From: Dokdonella immobilis
GTDB taxonomy: Bacteria > Pseudomonadota > Gammaproteobacteria > Xanthomonadales > Rhodanobacteraceae
Reading direction: 5' to 3'
DNA: 64,000 nucleotides
Assembly (NCBI RefSeq): GCF_900115085.1
Contig: NZ_FOVF01000003.1
Span: 1 to 64,000, forward strand
The position numbers and the translations under genes were made by a program. Below, piece after piece: positions 46,687 to 56,620 of the stretch. Every line of letters starts with the position of its first letter. The first letter of the stretch is position 1. Under the pieces are notes generated by a model. That model had not been told where the DNA came from and did no database searches. It saw only the letters and a program-made list of their open reading frames with translations.

Positions 46687-48183
46687 ATGCGCAAGCCACT
46701 TCCGCTCGCGATGGCAACGGCATTGGTCGCCGGAACCGCCGCTGCCGAAACGCCCGATTACTCGCTGACCATCTACAGTTCGGCCCAGCCGGGCCAGATC
46801 AGCACCGACCGCCTGGCCAACTATGGCGCTTCACTGCCGGGTTATGCGCTGGTTCGCGATGGTCGCAAGATGGCCTTGCCGAGCGGCAGGGGCGAACTGC
46901 GCTTCACCGATGTGGCCACGCGCATCGATCCGACCACGGTTGCTTTCGAATCGCTGACCGACCCTGCCGGTACACGCGTGCTCGAGCAGAACTACCAGTA
47001 CGACCTCGTCAACCGCGACAAGCTGCTCGAGCGCTATGTTGGCGAAAAGATCACGGTCGAACAGTTGCGAGGCACGGAACTCGAAAGGATCTCCGGAACG
47101 CTGTTGTCGGCGGCCGGCGGCAGCCTGATCCTGCAGCGCGACAGCGGCGAGGTGGTGAGCCTTTCCAACTTCAGCAACGTGCTGTTTCCAAGCCTTCCGG
47201 GCGGCCTGATCACGCGACCAACCCTGGTCTGGCTGGTCGATGCAAAGCGCGCGGGAACACACGACACGCGGGTCTCCTACCAGACCCAGGGCATGACCTG
47301 GTGGACCGACTACAACATCGCGCTGCGCGAGTCGGGCGACAAGTGCACGATGGATCTGTCGTCCTGGGTCACCATCGTCAACCAGTCCGGAGGCAGCTTT
47401 CCGGCGGCGCAACTCAAGCTCGTCGCCGGTGAGGTCAACCGCGCGCCGGCCGCGGCGCAGCCGCAAGTGCGCATGATGAAGGCGGCGGGTGCGGCGCGTC
47501 TTGAAGAAGCCGACCAGGGCTTCGCCGAATCCTCTTTGTTCGAATACCACCTGTACACGCTCGGTCGGCGCAGCGACCTTCCCGACAATTCGACCAAACA
47601 GCTCGAATTGTTCCCGACCGCGGTCGACATTGCCTGCCGCAAGCAACTGGTGTTCACGGCAGCCCCTCGGCCATGGAGCTACTGGGCGCAGCCGATCGCC
47701 GACCAGGGCTATGGCGCCAGCAGCGACGGCACCGTCGGTGCCTACCTCGAGTTCGAGAACAAGGAGGCCAACCAGCTCGGCGTCCCGCTGCCGGCCGGGC
47801 GCATGCGCGTCAACCAGGCCTCGGGGGATGGTTCGTTGGAGTTCATCGGCGAGGACGTCATCAAGCACACGCCGCGCAACGAGACCGTGCGCATCAAGCT
47901 CGGCAATGCCTTCGATATTGTCGGCGAGCGACGGCAGACGGCGTTCACGATGGACAGTGCCGGCAAGATCATCGACGAGAGCTTCGAGATCAGCGTGCGC
48001 AACCGCAAGAAGTCGGCGGCGACCGTGGTCGTGCGCGAATACCTGTATCGCTGGAGCACCTGGAAGATCACGGCCAAGAACCACGATTACGAAAAGCGTG
48101 ACGCGCAGACCATCGATTTCCCGTTGGTCATTCCGGCTGATGGCGAGGCCAAGCTGACCTACAGCGTCCGCTACACATGGTAG
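46687..48183 (+). CDS. Secreted DUF4139 domain protein (498 aa)
   Basis: The signal peptide (LPLAMATALVAGTAAA) leads to a DUF4139-type protein: NYQYDLVNRDKLLERYVGEK, LIDAKRAG-like LVDAKRAGTHDTRVSYQTQG, MTWWTDYNIAL and SWVTIVNQSGGSFPAAQLKL, then a C-terminal KSAATVVVREYLYRWSTWKI domain. These are large beta-rich periplasmic or outer-membrane-associated proteins of unknown job. GAGGGA precedes the ATG at 46687. It follows the P-domain gene but lies past its terminator. Confidence 0.82.
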   Translation: MRKPLPLAMATALVAGTAAAETPDYSLTIYSSAQPGQISTDRLANYGASLPGYALVRDGRKMALPSGRGELRFTDVATRIDPTTVAFESLTDPAGTRVLEQNYQYDLVNRDKLLERYVGEKITVEQLRGTELERISGTLLSAAGGSLILQRDSGEVVSLSNFSNVLFPSLPGGLITRPTLVWLVDAKRAGTHDTRVSYQTQGMTWWTDYNIALRESGDKCTMDLSSWVTIVNQSGGSFPAAQLKLVAGEVNRAPAAAQPQVRMMKAAGAARLEEADQGFAESSLFEYHLYTLGRRSDLPDNSTKQLELFPTAVDIACRKQLVFTAAPRPWSYWAQPIADQGYGASSDGTVGAYLEFENKEANQLGVPLPAGRMRVNQASGDGSLEFIGEDVIKHTPRNETVRIKLGNAFDIVGERRQTAFTMDSAGKIIDESFEISVRNRKKSAATVVVREYLYRWSTWKITAKNHDYEKRDAQTIDFPLVIPADGEAKLTYSVRYTW

Positions 48184-48262
48184 CGACGGCAATCGCGACC
48201 GCCGGCGAGAGACTGGCGGCGGTCATGCCAACGCGGCCCGCCGGAACCTGCCGGTCCAGGCC

Positions 48263-48880
48263 ATGGACCTGATCCTCGTCACGATCGACTTCGTCGGTAC
48301 CTTCGTTTTCGCGATCAGCGGCGCAACAGTCGGCGTGCGTCATCGGCTGGATCTGTTCGGCGTGCTCGTGCTGGCCTTTGCCGCAGCGGTTTCCGGCGGT
48401 ATCGTGCGCGACGTGCTGATCGGCGCGACGCCGCCGACAGCGCTCGCCAGCTGGCATTATCTCGCAGTCAGTTGCCTGGCCGGCATCATCACGTTCTACC
48501 GCTGCGAGGATATCGAGAAGCTGCGCAATCCCGTGCAGATGTTCGATGCCCTCGGTCTTGCCCTGTTCGCCGCGACCGGCGCCAGCAAGGCCCTGGCCTT
48601 CGGCCTGCAACCCGCTTCTGCGATCCTGCTCGGCATGCTCAGCGGCATCGGTGGCGGCATCGTCCGCGACATGCTGGTGGCGCAGACGCCGGTGGTGCTG
48701 CGGTCCGAACTGTATGCCGTGGCTGCGCTGGCCGGCGCATCGGTAATCGTCGGCGGCAAGGTCTTCGAACTGCCGGATCTGCCGGTCCTGATCGCGGCCG
48801 TGACGATCTGCTTCGGCCTTCGCTTCATGGCAATCCGCTTCGGCTGGCGGCTCCCGGTCGCCCCGTCGCGGTCCGACTGA
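48263..48880 (+). CDS. Trimeric intracellular cation channel (TRIC/YicG) family protein (205 aa)
   Basis: Seven membrane helices show the internal duplication of UPF0126/TRIC proteins. Each half begins with a DFVGTFVFAISGATVGV or DALGLALFAATGASKAL helix and contains the glycine-rich GGIVRD motif (SGGIVRDVLIG and GGGIVRDMLVA). Prokaryotic TRIC channels conduct monovalent cations such as K+ and Na+ in the inner membrane. The ATG at 48263 lies 79 bases after the DUF4139 gene. A terminator region separates it from the convergent IPTL-CTERM gene. Confidence 0.9.
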   Translation: MDLILVTIDFVGTFVFAISGATVGVRHRLDLFGVLVLAFAAAVSGGIVRDVLIGATPPTALASWHYLAVSCLAGIITFYRCEDIEKLRNPVQMFDALGLALFAATGASKALAFGLQPASAILLGMLSGIGGGIVRDMLVAQTPVVLRSELYAVAALAGASVIVGGKVFELPDLPVLIAAVTICFGLRFMAIRFGWRLPVAPSRSD

Positions 48881-48890
48881 CGACGGCCCG

Positions 48891-48922
48891 CAAAAAGAGA
48901 AGGGCGGCCCTTGGCCGCCCCT
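48891..48922 (-). terminator. Rho-independent terminator for the leftward IPTL-CTERM gene
   Basis: Reading leftwards, GGGGCGGCC-AAG-GGCCGCCC is followed by TTCTCTTTTTG. It lies about 20 bases past the stop of the 48944-49594 gene. The stem could also slow transcription from the converging TRIC gene. Confidence 0.75.
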
Positions 48923-48943
48923 CGATTGCAGCGTCCAGACGAT

Positions 48944-49594
48944 TCAGGCGCGGCGTCGAATGGCCACGAAACCGAGCAGGCCGACCAGCATGCCGAGAAT
49001 GATCAGTGCATTCTGGCCAAGGGTCGGCAGCGTGGCTGGCGGCTCGAACGGCACGCCGCCTCCGCCTCCGCCTATCGTCACGTTGGCGACCGGGCAGGTG
49101 ATCGTATTGGTAAAGGTTCCTTCTTCGCCGGCCTCGAAACCGGTCGTGACGATCTGGTAGACCGTGCCGCCGGTCAGGGCGACGCCGTCGATGTCGGAGG
49201 TGCCGATTCCGCCAGCGCCGTCGTCATCGCCGGCGACGAAGTTGACGGTCTGGTTCAACGGGTCGAACGGATCGACGTAGATGAACAGGTAGCCATCCCA
49301 ACCATCCTGGACGCTCCTGACATTGCAGGTGTCGTTGGCGGAAATCGAGAATTGCTGGCTGTGCAGCACCACGGGGCCGAGCCCGGAACAGCAGGTACCG
49401 TCCGCGAACGGGCGATCCCAGGACGTGCCGCCGGTCGTGTCGGCCGAATAGGACTGCACGTCGTTCGGCGAGGCGATCGGGTTCGGGGTGTTTATTTCGG
49501 TGGCCTTGAGGGCGTATTCGTCAACCTGGCTCTGCTGTGCGCTGGCCGACGCACAGAAAAGGATGCCAAGCGATAGCAATGCAATTCGATTCAT
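48944..49594 (-). CDS. Secreted protein with IPTL-CTERM sorting signal (216 aa)
   Basis: The signal peptide (LLSLGILFCASASA) precedes a ~150-residue domain without a family I recognise (YSADTTGGTSWDRPFADGTC, DGWDGYLFIYVDPFDPLN, GGTVYQIVTTGFEAGEEGTF). This domain resembles short secreted beta-sandwich modules. A glycine run leads to LPTLGQNALIILGMLVGLLG and a final RRR: the proline-rich motif, helix and basic cluster of an IPTL-CTERM exosortase substrate. GGAG lies 8 bases before the ATG. Two such substrates in one region imply an exosortase (XrtH type) elsewhere in the genome. Confidence 0.8.
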   Translation of the reverse strand: MNRIALLSLGILFCASASAQQSQVDEYALKATEINTPNPIASPNDVQSYSADTTGGTSWDRPFADGTCCSGLGPVVLHSQQFSISANDTCNVRSVQDGWDGYLFIYVDPFDPLNQTVNFVAGDDDGAGGIGTSDIDGVALTGGTVYQIVTTGFEAGEEGTFTNTITCPVANVTIGGGGGGVPFEPPATLPTLGQNALIILGMLVGLLGFVAIRRRA

Positions 49595-49717
49595 GCGGCG
49601 ACTCCGGGCGAATGAAACCTGAACCAGTCTACACCTGTTGATGGAGCCAAACACCGGTCATCCAGTTTCGGTTGAAACCAATTCGCATGGCGATGCGTCT
49701 TCGCCGAAGTGCCTGGT

Positions 49718-50953
49718 TCAATAGAGGACCCGGGTCCTGAGGGTTCCGGGTATCGCCGCCAGCGCGTCTTTCAATGCCACCGCCTGTTCCTCGCTGGTCG
49801 AAACATCGGCGACGACGTAGCCGATGTTGGCGTTGGTCTGCAGGTATTGTCCGTCGATGTTGACGTTCTCGCGCGAGAAGATCTCGTTGATGCGCGAGAG
49901 CATGCCCGGCATGTTGCGATGGATATGCAGCAGGCGTCGGCTGTGCGGGTGCTCGGGCAGGGTCGCTTCGGGGAAGTTGACCGCGGAAAGGGTCGAGCCG
50001 TTGTCGCTGTAGCGGACCAGTTTGGCCGCAACCTCGACACCGATGTTGTCCTGCGCCTCGAGCGTGCTGCCGCCGATGTGCGGAGTCAGGATCACGTTGT
50101 CCATGCCGACCAGGGGCGAACTGAACGCTTCGCCGTTGGCCTTCGGTTCGACCGGAAAGACGTCGACCGCGGCACCGGACAGATGCCCCGAGCGCAGGCT
50201 GTCGGCGAGGGCGTCGATATCGACCACGGTGCCGCGCGAGGCGTTGATCAGGGCGCTGCCCTTGCGCATGCGGGAGAGTTCGGCAGGGCCGATCATCATC
50301 GCCGTCTGCGGCGTCTGCGGGACATGCAGGGTGACCACGTCGGCGCGCTGCAGCAGGTCATCGAGGCTCGCAGCCGCGCGGGCGTTGCCGAGGGTCAGCT
50401 TGGTTTCGATGTCGTGGAAGATCACGCGCATGCCGAGGCCTTCGGCGAGCAGCCCGACCTGGGTGCCGATGTGCCCATAGCCGACGATGCCGAGCACCTT
50501 GTCGCGAACCTCGAAACTGCCGGCCGCCGACTTCGACCACCCGCCACGGTGGCATTCCGCGTTCTTCTGCGGAATCCGGCGCATCAGCAGGATCGCCTCG
50601 GCGAGGACCAGTTCGGCGACGCTGCGCGTATTCGAGTACGGCGCATTGAAGACCGGGATGCCGTGTCCCTGGGCTGCGCCGAGATCGACCTGGTTGGTGC
50701 CGATGCAGAAGCAGCCGACCGCGATCAGCCGTTTCGCCTCGGCCAGCACCTCGGCGCTCAGCTGGGTGCGCGAACGGATGCCGATCAGGTGGGCGTCGGC
50801 GATGCGGCGCTTGAGCTCGTCTTCGGGCAGCGATTTCTCGTGCAGCTCGATCTGCGAATAGCCGGCCGCGGTGAAGGTGTCGATGGCGCTCTGGCTGACA
50901 CCTTCGAGCAGCAATACGCGGATGTCCTGCTTGGGGTAGGAAGTTTTCTTCAT
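49718..50953 (-). CDS. serA: D-3-phosphoglycerate dehydrogenase (411 aa)
   Basis: The NAD-binding loop VGYGHIGTQVG, catalytic Arg and Glu regions (NASRGTVVDIDAL, VFPVEPKANG) and the catalytic His in LTPHIGGSTLEAQ identify SerA. The C-terminus is an ACT domain (GMLSRINEIFSRENVNIDGQ) that binds serine as feedback inhibitor. It catalyses the first step of serine biosynthesis, and SerA of this type can also reduce 2-oxoglutarate to D-2-hydroxyglutarate. It is divergent from a D-2-hydroxyglutarate dehydrogenase gene, a meaningful pairing. Confidence 0.95.
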   Translation of the reverse strand: MKKTSYPKQDIRVLLLEGVSQSAIDTFTAAGYSQIELHEKSLPEDELKRRIADAHLIGIRSRTQLSAEVLAEAKRLIAVGCFCIGTNQVDLGAAQGHGIPVFNAPYSNTRSVAELVLAEAILLMRRIPQKNAECHRGGWSKSAAGSFEVRDKVLGIVGYGHIGTQVGLLAEGLGMRVIFHDIETKLTLGNARAAASLDDLLQRADVVTLHVPQTPQTAMMIGPAELSRMRKGSALINASRGTVVDIDALADSLRSGHLSGAAVDVFPVEPKANGEAFSSPLVGMDNVILTPHIGGSTLEAQDNIGVEVAAKLVRYSDNGSTLSAVNFPEATLPEHPHSRRLLHIHRNMPGMLSRINEIFSRENVNIDGQYLQTNANIGYVVADVSTSEEQAVALKDALAAIPGTLRTRVLY

Positions 50954-51171
50954 GGTCGGCCTTGAACGGGTCGATGGTTGCAGCGGATACCAATCGGGGC
51001 GCCGCCGAAAGAGGACTATGCCAGAACGCGCGGGTTTTGCGGCACTGCAACAGTGGACGCTTCGACGCATCGCTGGCAGGCTTGCCGGCAATGGATCAGC
51101 AGGCACGGATCGCCCGCCGGGCCATCGAGCTCGATCAAGCCGGTCCTTCCACGAAGACACGCAGGGAATCC

Positions 51172-52562
<1,391 letters not shown>

Positions 52563-52566
<4 letters not shown>

Positions 52567-52625
52567 GCGGACGAAAGCCACCTCATCGGGAGCCATTCGC
52601 CATTCGGCTTCGCGAATCGGGCTGA
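52563..52625 (+). other. Possible 20-codon overlapping ORF bridging two genes
   Basis: ATG at 52563 overlaps the stop of the dehydrogenase gene and the frame ends in TGA that overlaps the ATG of the GST gene (TGATG). The encoded peptide is arginine- and proline-rich without a family. It could let ribosomes pass from one gene to the next (coupling), or be chance. The same bases contain a short inverted repeat (ATTCGC and GCGAAT). Confidence 0.3.
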
Positions 52626-53281
52626 TGTCCGTGACGCTGCCCGTGCTCTATTCGTTTCGCCGATGCCCGTATGCGATCCGTGCGCGCATGGCGATCGTCG
52701 AGAGCAGGACACGCGTGGAACTGCGCGAGGTGTTGCTGGCCGACAAGCCGGCAGCGCTGCTTGCCTGTTCGCCAAAGGCGACCGTGCCCGTGCTCGTTTG
52801 CCATGCCGGCGCGATCATCGACGAGAGCCTCGACATCATGCTCTGGGCGCTGCGCCGGAACGATCCCTCGGACTGGCTGGGTGGCGAAGCCGCTTGCCTC
52901 GATGCGATGCTGGAACTTGTGGAATCGTGTGAGGCCGAATTCAAGCCGGCGCTCGACCGCTACAAGTATCCGCAGCGTTACGGCGATTGCGATCGCGAAC
53001 TCGCGAAAGAGCAGGGCATTGCCTACATCGACCTGCTCGAACGGCGCCTGGCGGCCGGGGGCTGGCTGTTCGGTCGTGTCCCTCGCCTGGCCGACTTCGC
53101 GATCATGCCGTTCGTGCGCCAGTTCGCCGGCGTCGAACCGCACTGGTTCGAGGAGCAGTCATGGAGCCGCTTGCGCGACTGGCTGCGGCAACTGCAGACA
53201 CACGCCGCCTTTGTCCAGGCCATGCACAGATACCGGCCCTGGTCCGGCACCGGCGCTGGCGCGATCTTCCCGGCTGCATGA
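52625..53281 (+). CDS. Glutathione S-transferase family protein (218 aa)
   Basis: The N-terminal thioredoxin-like domain starts VLYSFRRCPYAIRARMAI, with a cysteine in the catalytic position, and contains the glutathione-binding DESLDIMLWAL motif. The helical C-terminal domain includes LFGRVPRLADFAIMPFVRQF, the usual GST N-capping region. Cysteine-type members reduce or reductively dehalogenate glutathione conjugates in the cytoplasm. It lies 58 bases after the dehydrogenase gene and is probably co-transcribed with it. Confidence 0.88.
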   Translation: MSVTLPVLYSFRRCPYAIRARMAIVESRTRVELREVLLADKPAALLACSPKATVPVLVCHAGAIIDESLDIMLWALRRNDPSDWLGGEAACLDAMLELVESCEAEFKPALDRYKYPQRYGDCDRELAKEQGIAYIDLLERRLAAGGWLFGRVPRLADFAIMPFVRQFAGVEPHWFEEQSWSRLRDWLRQLQTHAAFVQAMHRYRPWSGTGAGAIFPAA

Positions 53282-53365
53282 GCGCCGCCGACGACTTGTA
53301 TCGATTGGCACGCGTCGCCATGTACGGCGGTAACAACCCCTCGACTCTGCGGGATTCGCACTGCC

Positions 53366-53812
53366 ATGAACGATCAGACCAGCCTGGTTCCCTGCCTGCA
53401 CTGCGCAACGATGAACCGGGTGCCGCGTCGCCGATTCGCCGAGAAGCCGGTTTGCGGGCGCTGCGGCAAGTCCCTGTTTCCGGGCCAGCCGATCGCGCTT
53501 GCCGAAGCCGATTTCGAGCCCAAGGCGCTGCGCGGCGAGGTGCCCTTGCTGGTCGATTTCTGGGCGCCCTGGTGCGGGCCCTGCCTGTCGATGACGCCCC
53601 ATTTTGCGGCGGCCGCGCAGGCACTGCAGGGACGGGTCCGCCTGGCCAAGGTCGACACCGAGGCCGAACCGGGACTGGGCGCCCGCTTTGCGATCCGCAG
53701 CATTCCCACCATGATCCTTTTCGAGAACGGCAAGGAGTTGGCGCGTCAGTCGGGCAGCATGACGACCGCGCAGATCCTGCAGTGGACAGAGAGCCAGAAA
53801 CGAAACGCGTGA
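53366..53812 (+). CDS. trxC: Thioredoxin 2 (148 aa)
   Basis: An N-terminal zinc ribbon with two C-x2-C pairs (Cys10/13 and Cys30/33) is followed by a thioredoxin domain with active site WAPWCGPC (Cys70/Cys73) and the conserved cis-proline in RSIPTMILFENG. TrxC keeps cytoplasmic proteins reduced and is usually induced by peroxide through OxyR. The stop codon overlaps the next gene by four bases (GTGA). Confidence 0.95.
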   Translation: MNDQTSLVPCLHCATMNRVPRRRFAEKPVCGRCGKSLFPGQPIALAEADFEPKALRGEVPLLVDFWAPWCGPCLSMTPHFAAAAQALQGRVRLAKVDTEAEPGLGARFAIRSIPTMILFENGKELARQSGSMTTAQILQWTESQKRNA

Positions 53813-53994
53813 GCGACGCAGCGGATCCCGAGCCGGTCAAGCCGCTCGAGCCGGATCCGTCGGAGTGCTGCGGATCGGGTTGCGTATGCTGCGTCTTCGA
53901 TGTCCATGAAGAGTCCCTGGCGCGCTACCGGACCGCCCACGCGGCCTGGCAGCAGCGTCAGGCCGGTCGGACGTCCGCCTCAAAGGACGCGTAG
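53809..53994 (+). CDS. Oxidoreductase-like cysteine-rich small protein (61 aa)
   Basis: The GTG at 53809 overlaps the trxC stop by four bases and opens a 61-codon frame. Its core, ECCGSGCVCCVFDVHEE, is the oxidoreductase-like N-terminal domain (PF09791), a short cysteine-rich motif thought to bind metal or act in redox. The flanks are acidic and proline-rich (PEPVKPLEPDP). Translational coupling to trxC suggests a shared redox job. Its end overlaps the converging YkgJ gene by 15 bases. Confidence 0.75.
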   Translation: MSDAADPEPVKPLEPDPSECCGSGCVCCVFDVHEESLARYRTAHAAWQQRQAGRTSASKDA

Positions 53995-54306
53995 GGAAAG
54001 GCCGCTGTTCGCGAACTTTGCCCGTTTGAAACGGCAATAGCCGCCTCCCATGGCGAATTTCCGGCATACCGACGGGCGCGTCGCATAGATGCCGCAACGC
54101 TTGTTGGCATGGTCCAGGGCCAGGCACCAGCCATCGCTGCCATGGGCCATGGTGTCGACGCCGTTGGGGCCACGCGCGATCAGATGCTCCGGCACCCGGT
54201 CGCTGGCGTCGATGACCACGGTGAGCCGGCAGCAGACGGCCTCGCAGGCCTCGCAGGTCACGCTCGGGTCGATCTTGCTGTCGTCGGGGAGAATGCCAAG
54301 GGCCAT
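53980..54306 (-). CDS. YkgJ family cysteine-cluster protein (108 aa)
   Basis: The family pattern C-x2-C...CC is seen in VTCEACEAVCCRLTVVID, followed by WCLALDHANKRCGIYATRPSVC, which supplies the later cysteines. These proteins probably bind an iron-sulfur cluster or zinc; their role is unknown. It lies 17 bases downstream of the methyltransferase gene on the same strand and probably shares its transcript. It converges with the small cysteine-rich gene after trxC. Confidence 0.85.
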   Translation of the reverse strand: MALGILPDDSKIDPSVTCEACEAVCCRLTVVIDASDRVPEHLIARGPNGVDTMAHGSDGWCLALDHANKRCGIYATRPSVCRKFAMGGGYCRFKRAKFANSGLSLRVL

Positions 54307-54323
54307 CTTGATCGGGTCCGCAA

Positions 54324-54974
54324 TCAGCGCTGGTAGCTCAGGAGTCGGCCGCGGAACGGCGGCAGGTCGCTCTCGTTGAAGCGGCTGCGAACTTCGCTGA
54401 CGTTGTAGCCCTGTGCAGCCAGGGCACGCGTGAACGGCGCGCTGTTGCCGCGACCGGGGTCGGTGAAGATGATCTGGGCACGCGCATTGGCATGACGATC
54501 GAGGACCCCGGCGAGCAGGTCGATATGGTCGCGTTCGTAGAGGATGTCGCTGCCGACGAGGAGATCGAAACGACCCAGTGTTTCGTGCGGGATCGCCCAG
54601 TGCAGATCCTGGTAGGGAACGCTTTCGAGTCCGTTCAGGCGCGAATTGCGGGCCAGGAACGATCTGGCCAGCGGGTGCTGGTCACTGGCCGTGATGTCGG
54701 CGCCTCGACGCTGCAGGACCAGGCTCGACAAGCCGAGACCGCAGCCGATCTCGAGGATGCGCCGGTGCCCGATCTCGACCGTGCACATGGCTTCGGCGAG
54801 GACCCGGCCGGATGGCCAGACCTGGCCGAACAGGCTCCACTGCGCCGACGATATGCCGAGGCGTTCGGCAAACCGGTGCGGATCCGAGAACTGCTGGAGG
54901 TCGCTCAGCGCGCGAATCTGGAAATCATGCCCGCCGATCCGGACGACCAGTTGGCGGGTACGGTAGCCCGGCAT
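54324..54974 (-). CDS. Class I SAM-dependent methyltransferase, protein-lysine type (216 aa)
   Basis: The SAM-binding motif ILEIGCGLGLSSLVLQRRGA is preceded by QVWPSGRVLAEAM, and followed by ITASDQHPLARSFLARN and DLLVGSDILYERDHI. This order fits the Methyltransf_16-like group, which includes lysine methyltransferases. The ATG at 54974 has CGGGAG about 7 bases before it. The frame is open upstream but the sequence there is not protein-like. Substrate unknown; the YkgJ protein encoded next door could be a partner or target, which is only a guess. Confidence 0.85.
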   Translation of the reverse strand: MPGYRTRQLVVRIGGHDFQIRALSDLQQFSDPHRFAERLGISSAQWSLFGQVWPSGRVLAEAMCTVEIGHRRILEIGCGLGLSSLVLQRRGADITASDQHPLARSFLARNSRLNGLESVPYQDLHWAIPHETLGRFDLLVGSDILYERDHIDLLAGVLDRHANARAQIIFTDPGRGNSAPFTRALAAQGYNVSEVRSRFNESDLPPFRGRLLSYQR

Positions 54975-55299
54975 GGGCACTCCCGTTGGGGCGTCATCGC
55001 AGAGGAGAGAGGTGACGGCGCGAAAGGGGCGTAACGGCGACGGGAAATCGGCCGATCGAGACGCGCTCAAAATACTGCAGGCGCCGACAGTCTACGCCAA
55101 TGCGATTGCGCCGGGCTGAATGTCCGCCGCACTGCGGCAGGCGGCTATCCGAACGGTCCGGACAGGCTGCAACCAGGGGTCCCGAGCCACGGCAGGAATG
55201 CCCCGCCGGCGCGGCCGCCGCTGCAATCGGCTATTCTCCGCGCCCGGCAATCCCAGCTGCGTACCGGCGCACAATCACCCGCACCCCAGATTTCCGCCG

Positions 55300-56160
55300 A
55301 TGAAGACCCCTCCCAGCCTGCAGGCACTGATAGACGATGGCGTGATCGATCGCGTGATCCGGCCGCTCAAGAGCGGCAAGGAAGCCTCGGTCTACGTGGT
55401 CGAGGCAGGGCAGGTCCTGTGCTGCGCCAAGGTCTACAAGGACATGGCCCAGCGCAGCTTCCAGCAGCGCGTGCAATACCAGGAGGGCCGCAAGGTGCGT
55501 GGCAGCCGCGAAGCGCGCGCGATCGGGCGGGCCAGCAAGTACGGTCGCAAGCAGCAGGAAACGGCCTGGAAGAACACTGAAGTCGAAGCCCTTTATCGCC
55601 TGTTGCAGGCCGGCGTCAGCGTGCCGCGACCGCACGGCTATTTTCATGGCGTGCTGGTCATGCAGTTGGTCACCGATGCCGATGGCCACTCGGCGCTGCG
55701 CCTCGGCGAAGTCGAACTTTCGGCCGAGCGGGCTCGCGAATATCACGCCTTCCTGATCCGCCAGATCGTCCTGATGCTCGGCGAGGGGCTCATCCACGGT
55801 GACCTTTCACCGTACAACGTGCTGGTCGGCGAGAACGGGCCGGTCATCATCGATTTCCCGCAGGTGGTCAGCGCCAGCGGCAACAACGCCGCGCGCAGCA
55901 TGCTGCAACGCGACGTCAACAACCTGACCGCCTATCTGGGCCGGTTTGCCCCGGAACTTCTCGACACCTGGTATGCGGAAGAGATCTGGGCCCTGTTCGA
56001 AGCCGGCGAACTGCGCGCGGACAGCGCACTGAGCGGGCAATTCGAGCATGACGAGAGCGAAGTCGATCTGGATGGGGTGCGCGCGGCGATCAACGATGCC
56101 CGCGAGGAAGCGCTGATTCGTCAGCAGGGCCGCGAAGCTGCGGCCGAAGCCGACCAGTAA
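55300..56160 (+). CDS. RIO1-family serine protein kinase (286 aa)
   Basis: The RIO kinase core is visible: an ATP loop in RPLKSGKEASVYVVEAG, catalytic lysine in LCCAKVYKD, the RKVRGSREARAIGRASKYGR helix, catalytic HGDLSPYNVLV (loop Asp and Asn) and the metal-binding IDFPQVVSA. The protein lacks the N-terminal winged helix of eukaryotic RIO2. Bacterial RIO kinases are cytoplasmic with largely unknown targets. The ATG at 55300 begins the recognised domain and has no strong ribosome-binding site. The gene is monocistronic, with long intergenic DNA following it. Confidence 0.92.
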   Translation: MKTPPSLQALIDDGVIDRVIRPLKSGKEASVYVVEAGQVLCCAKVYKDMAQRSFQQRVQYQEGRKVRGSREARAIGRASKYGRKQQETAWKNTEVEALYRLLQAGVSVPRPHGYFHGVLVMQLVTDADGHSALRLGEVELSAERAREYHAFLIRQIVLMLGEGLIHGDLSPYNVLVGENGPVIIDFPQVVSASGNNAARSMLQRDVNNLTAYLGRFAPELLDTWYAEEIWALFEAGELRADSALSGQFEHDESEVDLDGVRAAINDAREEALIRQQGREAAAEADQ

Positions 56161-56620
56161 CGCGGGCAGGCGCGGAACGGAGATCGGACGCAGCCTGAGG
56201 CGAACTCGCCCAGACTCCTGGCGCGCTGCTGCTCGGGCCGGAAAACAGCATCAAGCCACGAGGCAATTCCCACTCGCCTGGACAGGAGTAGCCCACCACG
56301 CCGCTGCATTTCGCGTCTTTTCCTTCTCCCGCTGGCGGGAGACCAAACGGCAGGACCGTCGTTTTGCGCAGCGTATGCTGCCCGGAGGGCGAGCACCATG
56401 GAGGGTGCGAGTTCAGGTGCCCGAAGGGTGGATGAGGGGCTCTTGATCTACGGCTTTTGGCGACTCCGCTCCGCCCGACCACCCTCACCAGCCTGTCGGC
56501 AGCCTCTCCCGCCAGCGGGAGAGGCATTCCATACTGCAGGCCTTCCGCTCGTGCAGGCCTTCCGCTCGTTAATTCTCCAGCGGGCCGGTGCAGCGCCGAA
56601 TTGATTTTTCACGGGCCCAA
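56161..56620. other. Intergenic region with palindromes and a small tandem repeat
   Basis: The 460 bases between the converging RIO kinase and glutamine-cyclotransferase genes contain no gene. They hold GCTGGCGGGAGA-type and CTCCCGCCAGCGGGAG-type palindromes (about 56330 and 56510), which resemble dispersed intergenic repeats of this group. An exact 17-base tandem repeat follows at 56536-56569. Confidence 0.6.
56536..56569. repeat. Exact two-copy 17-base tandem repeat
   Basis: GCAGGCCTTCCGCTCGT occurs twice back to back (56536-56552 and 56553-56569). It lies about 50 bases past the stop of the leftward glutamine-cyclotransferase gene. Confidence 0.85.
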
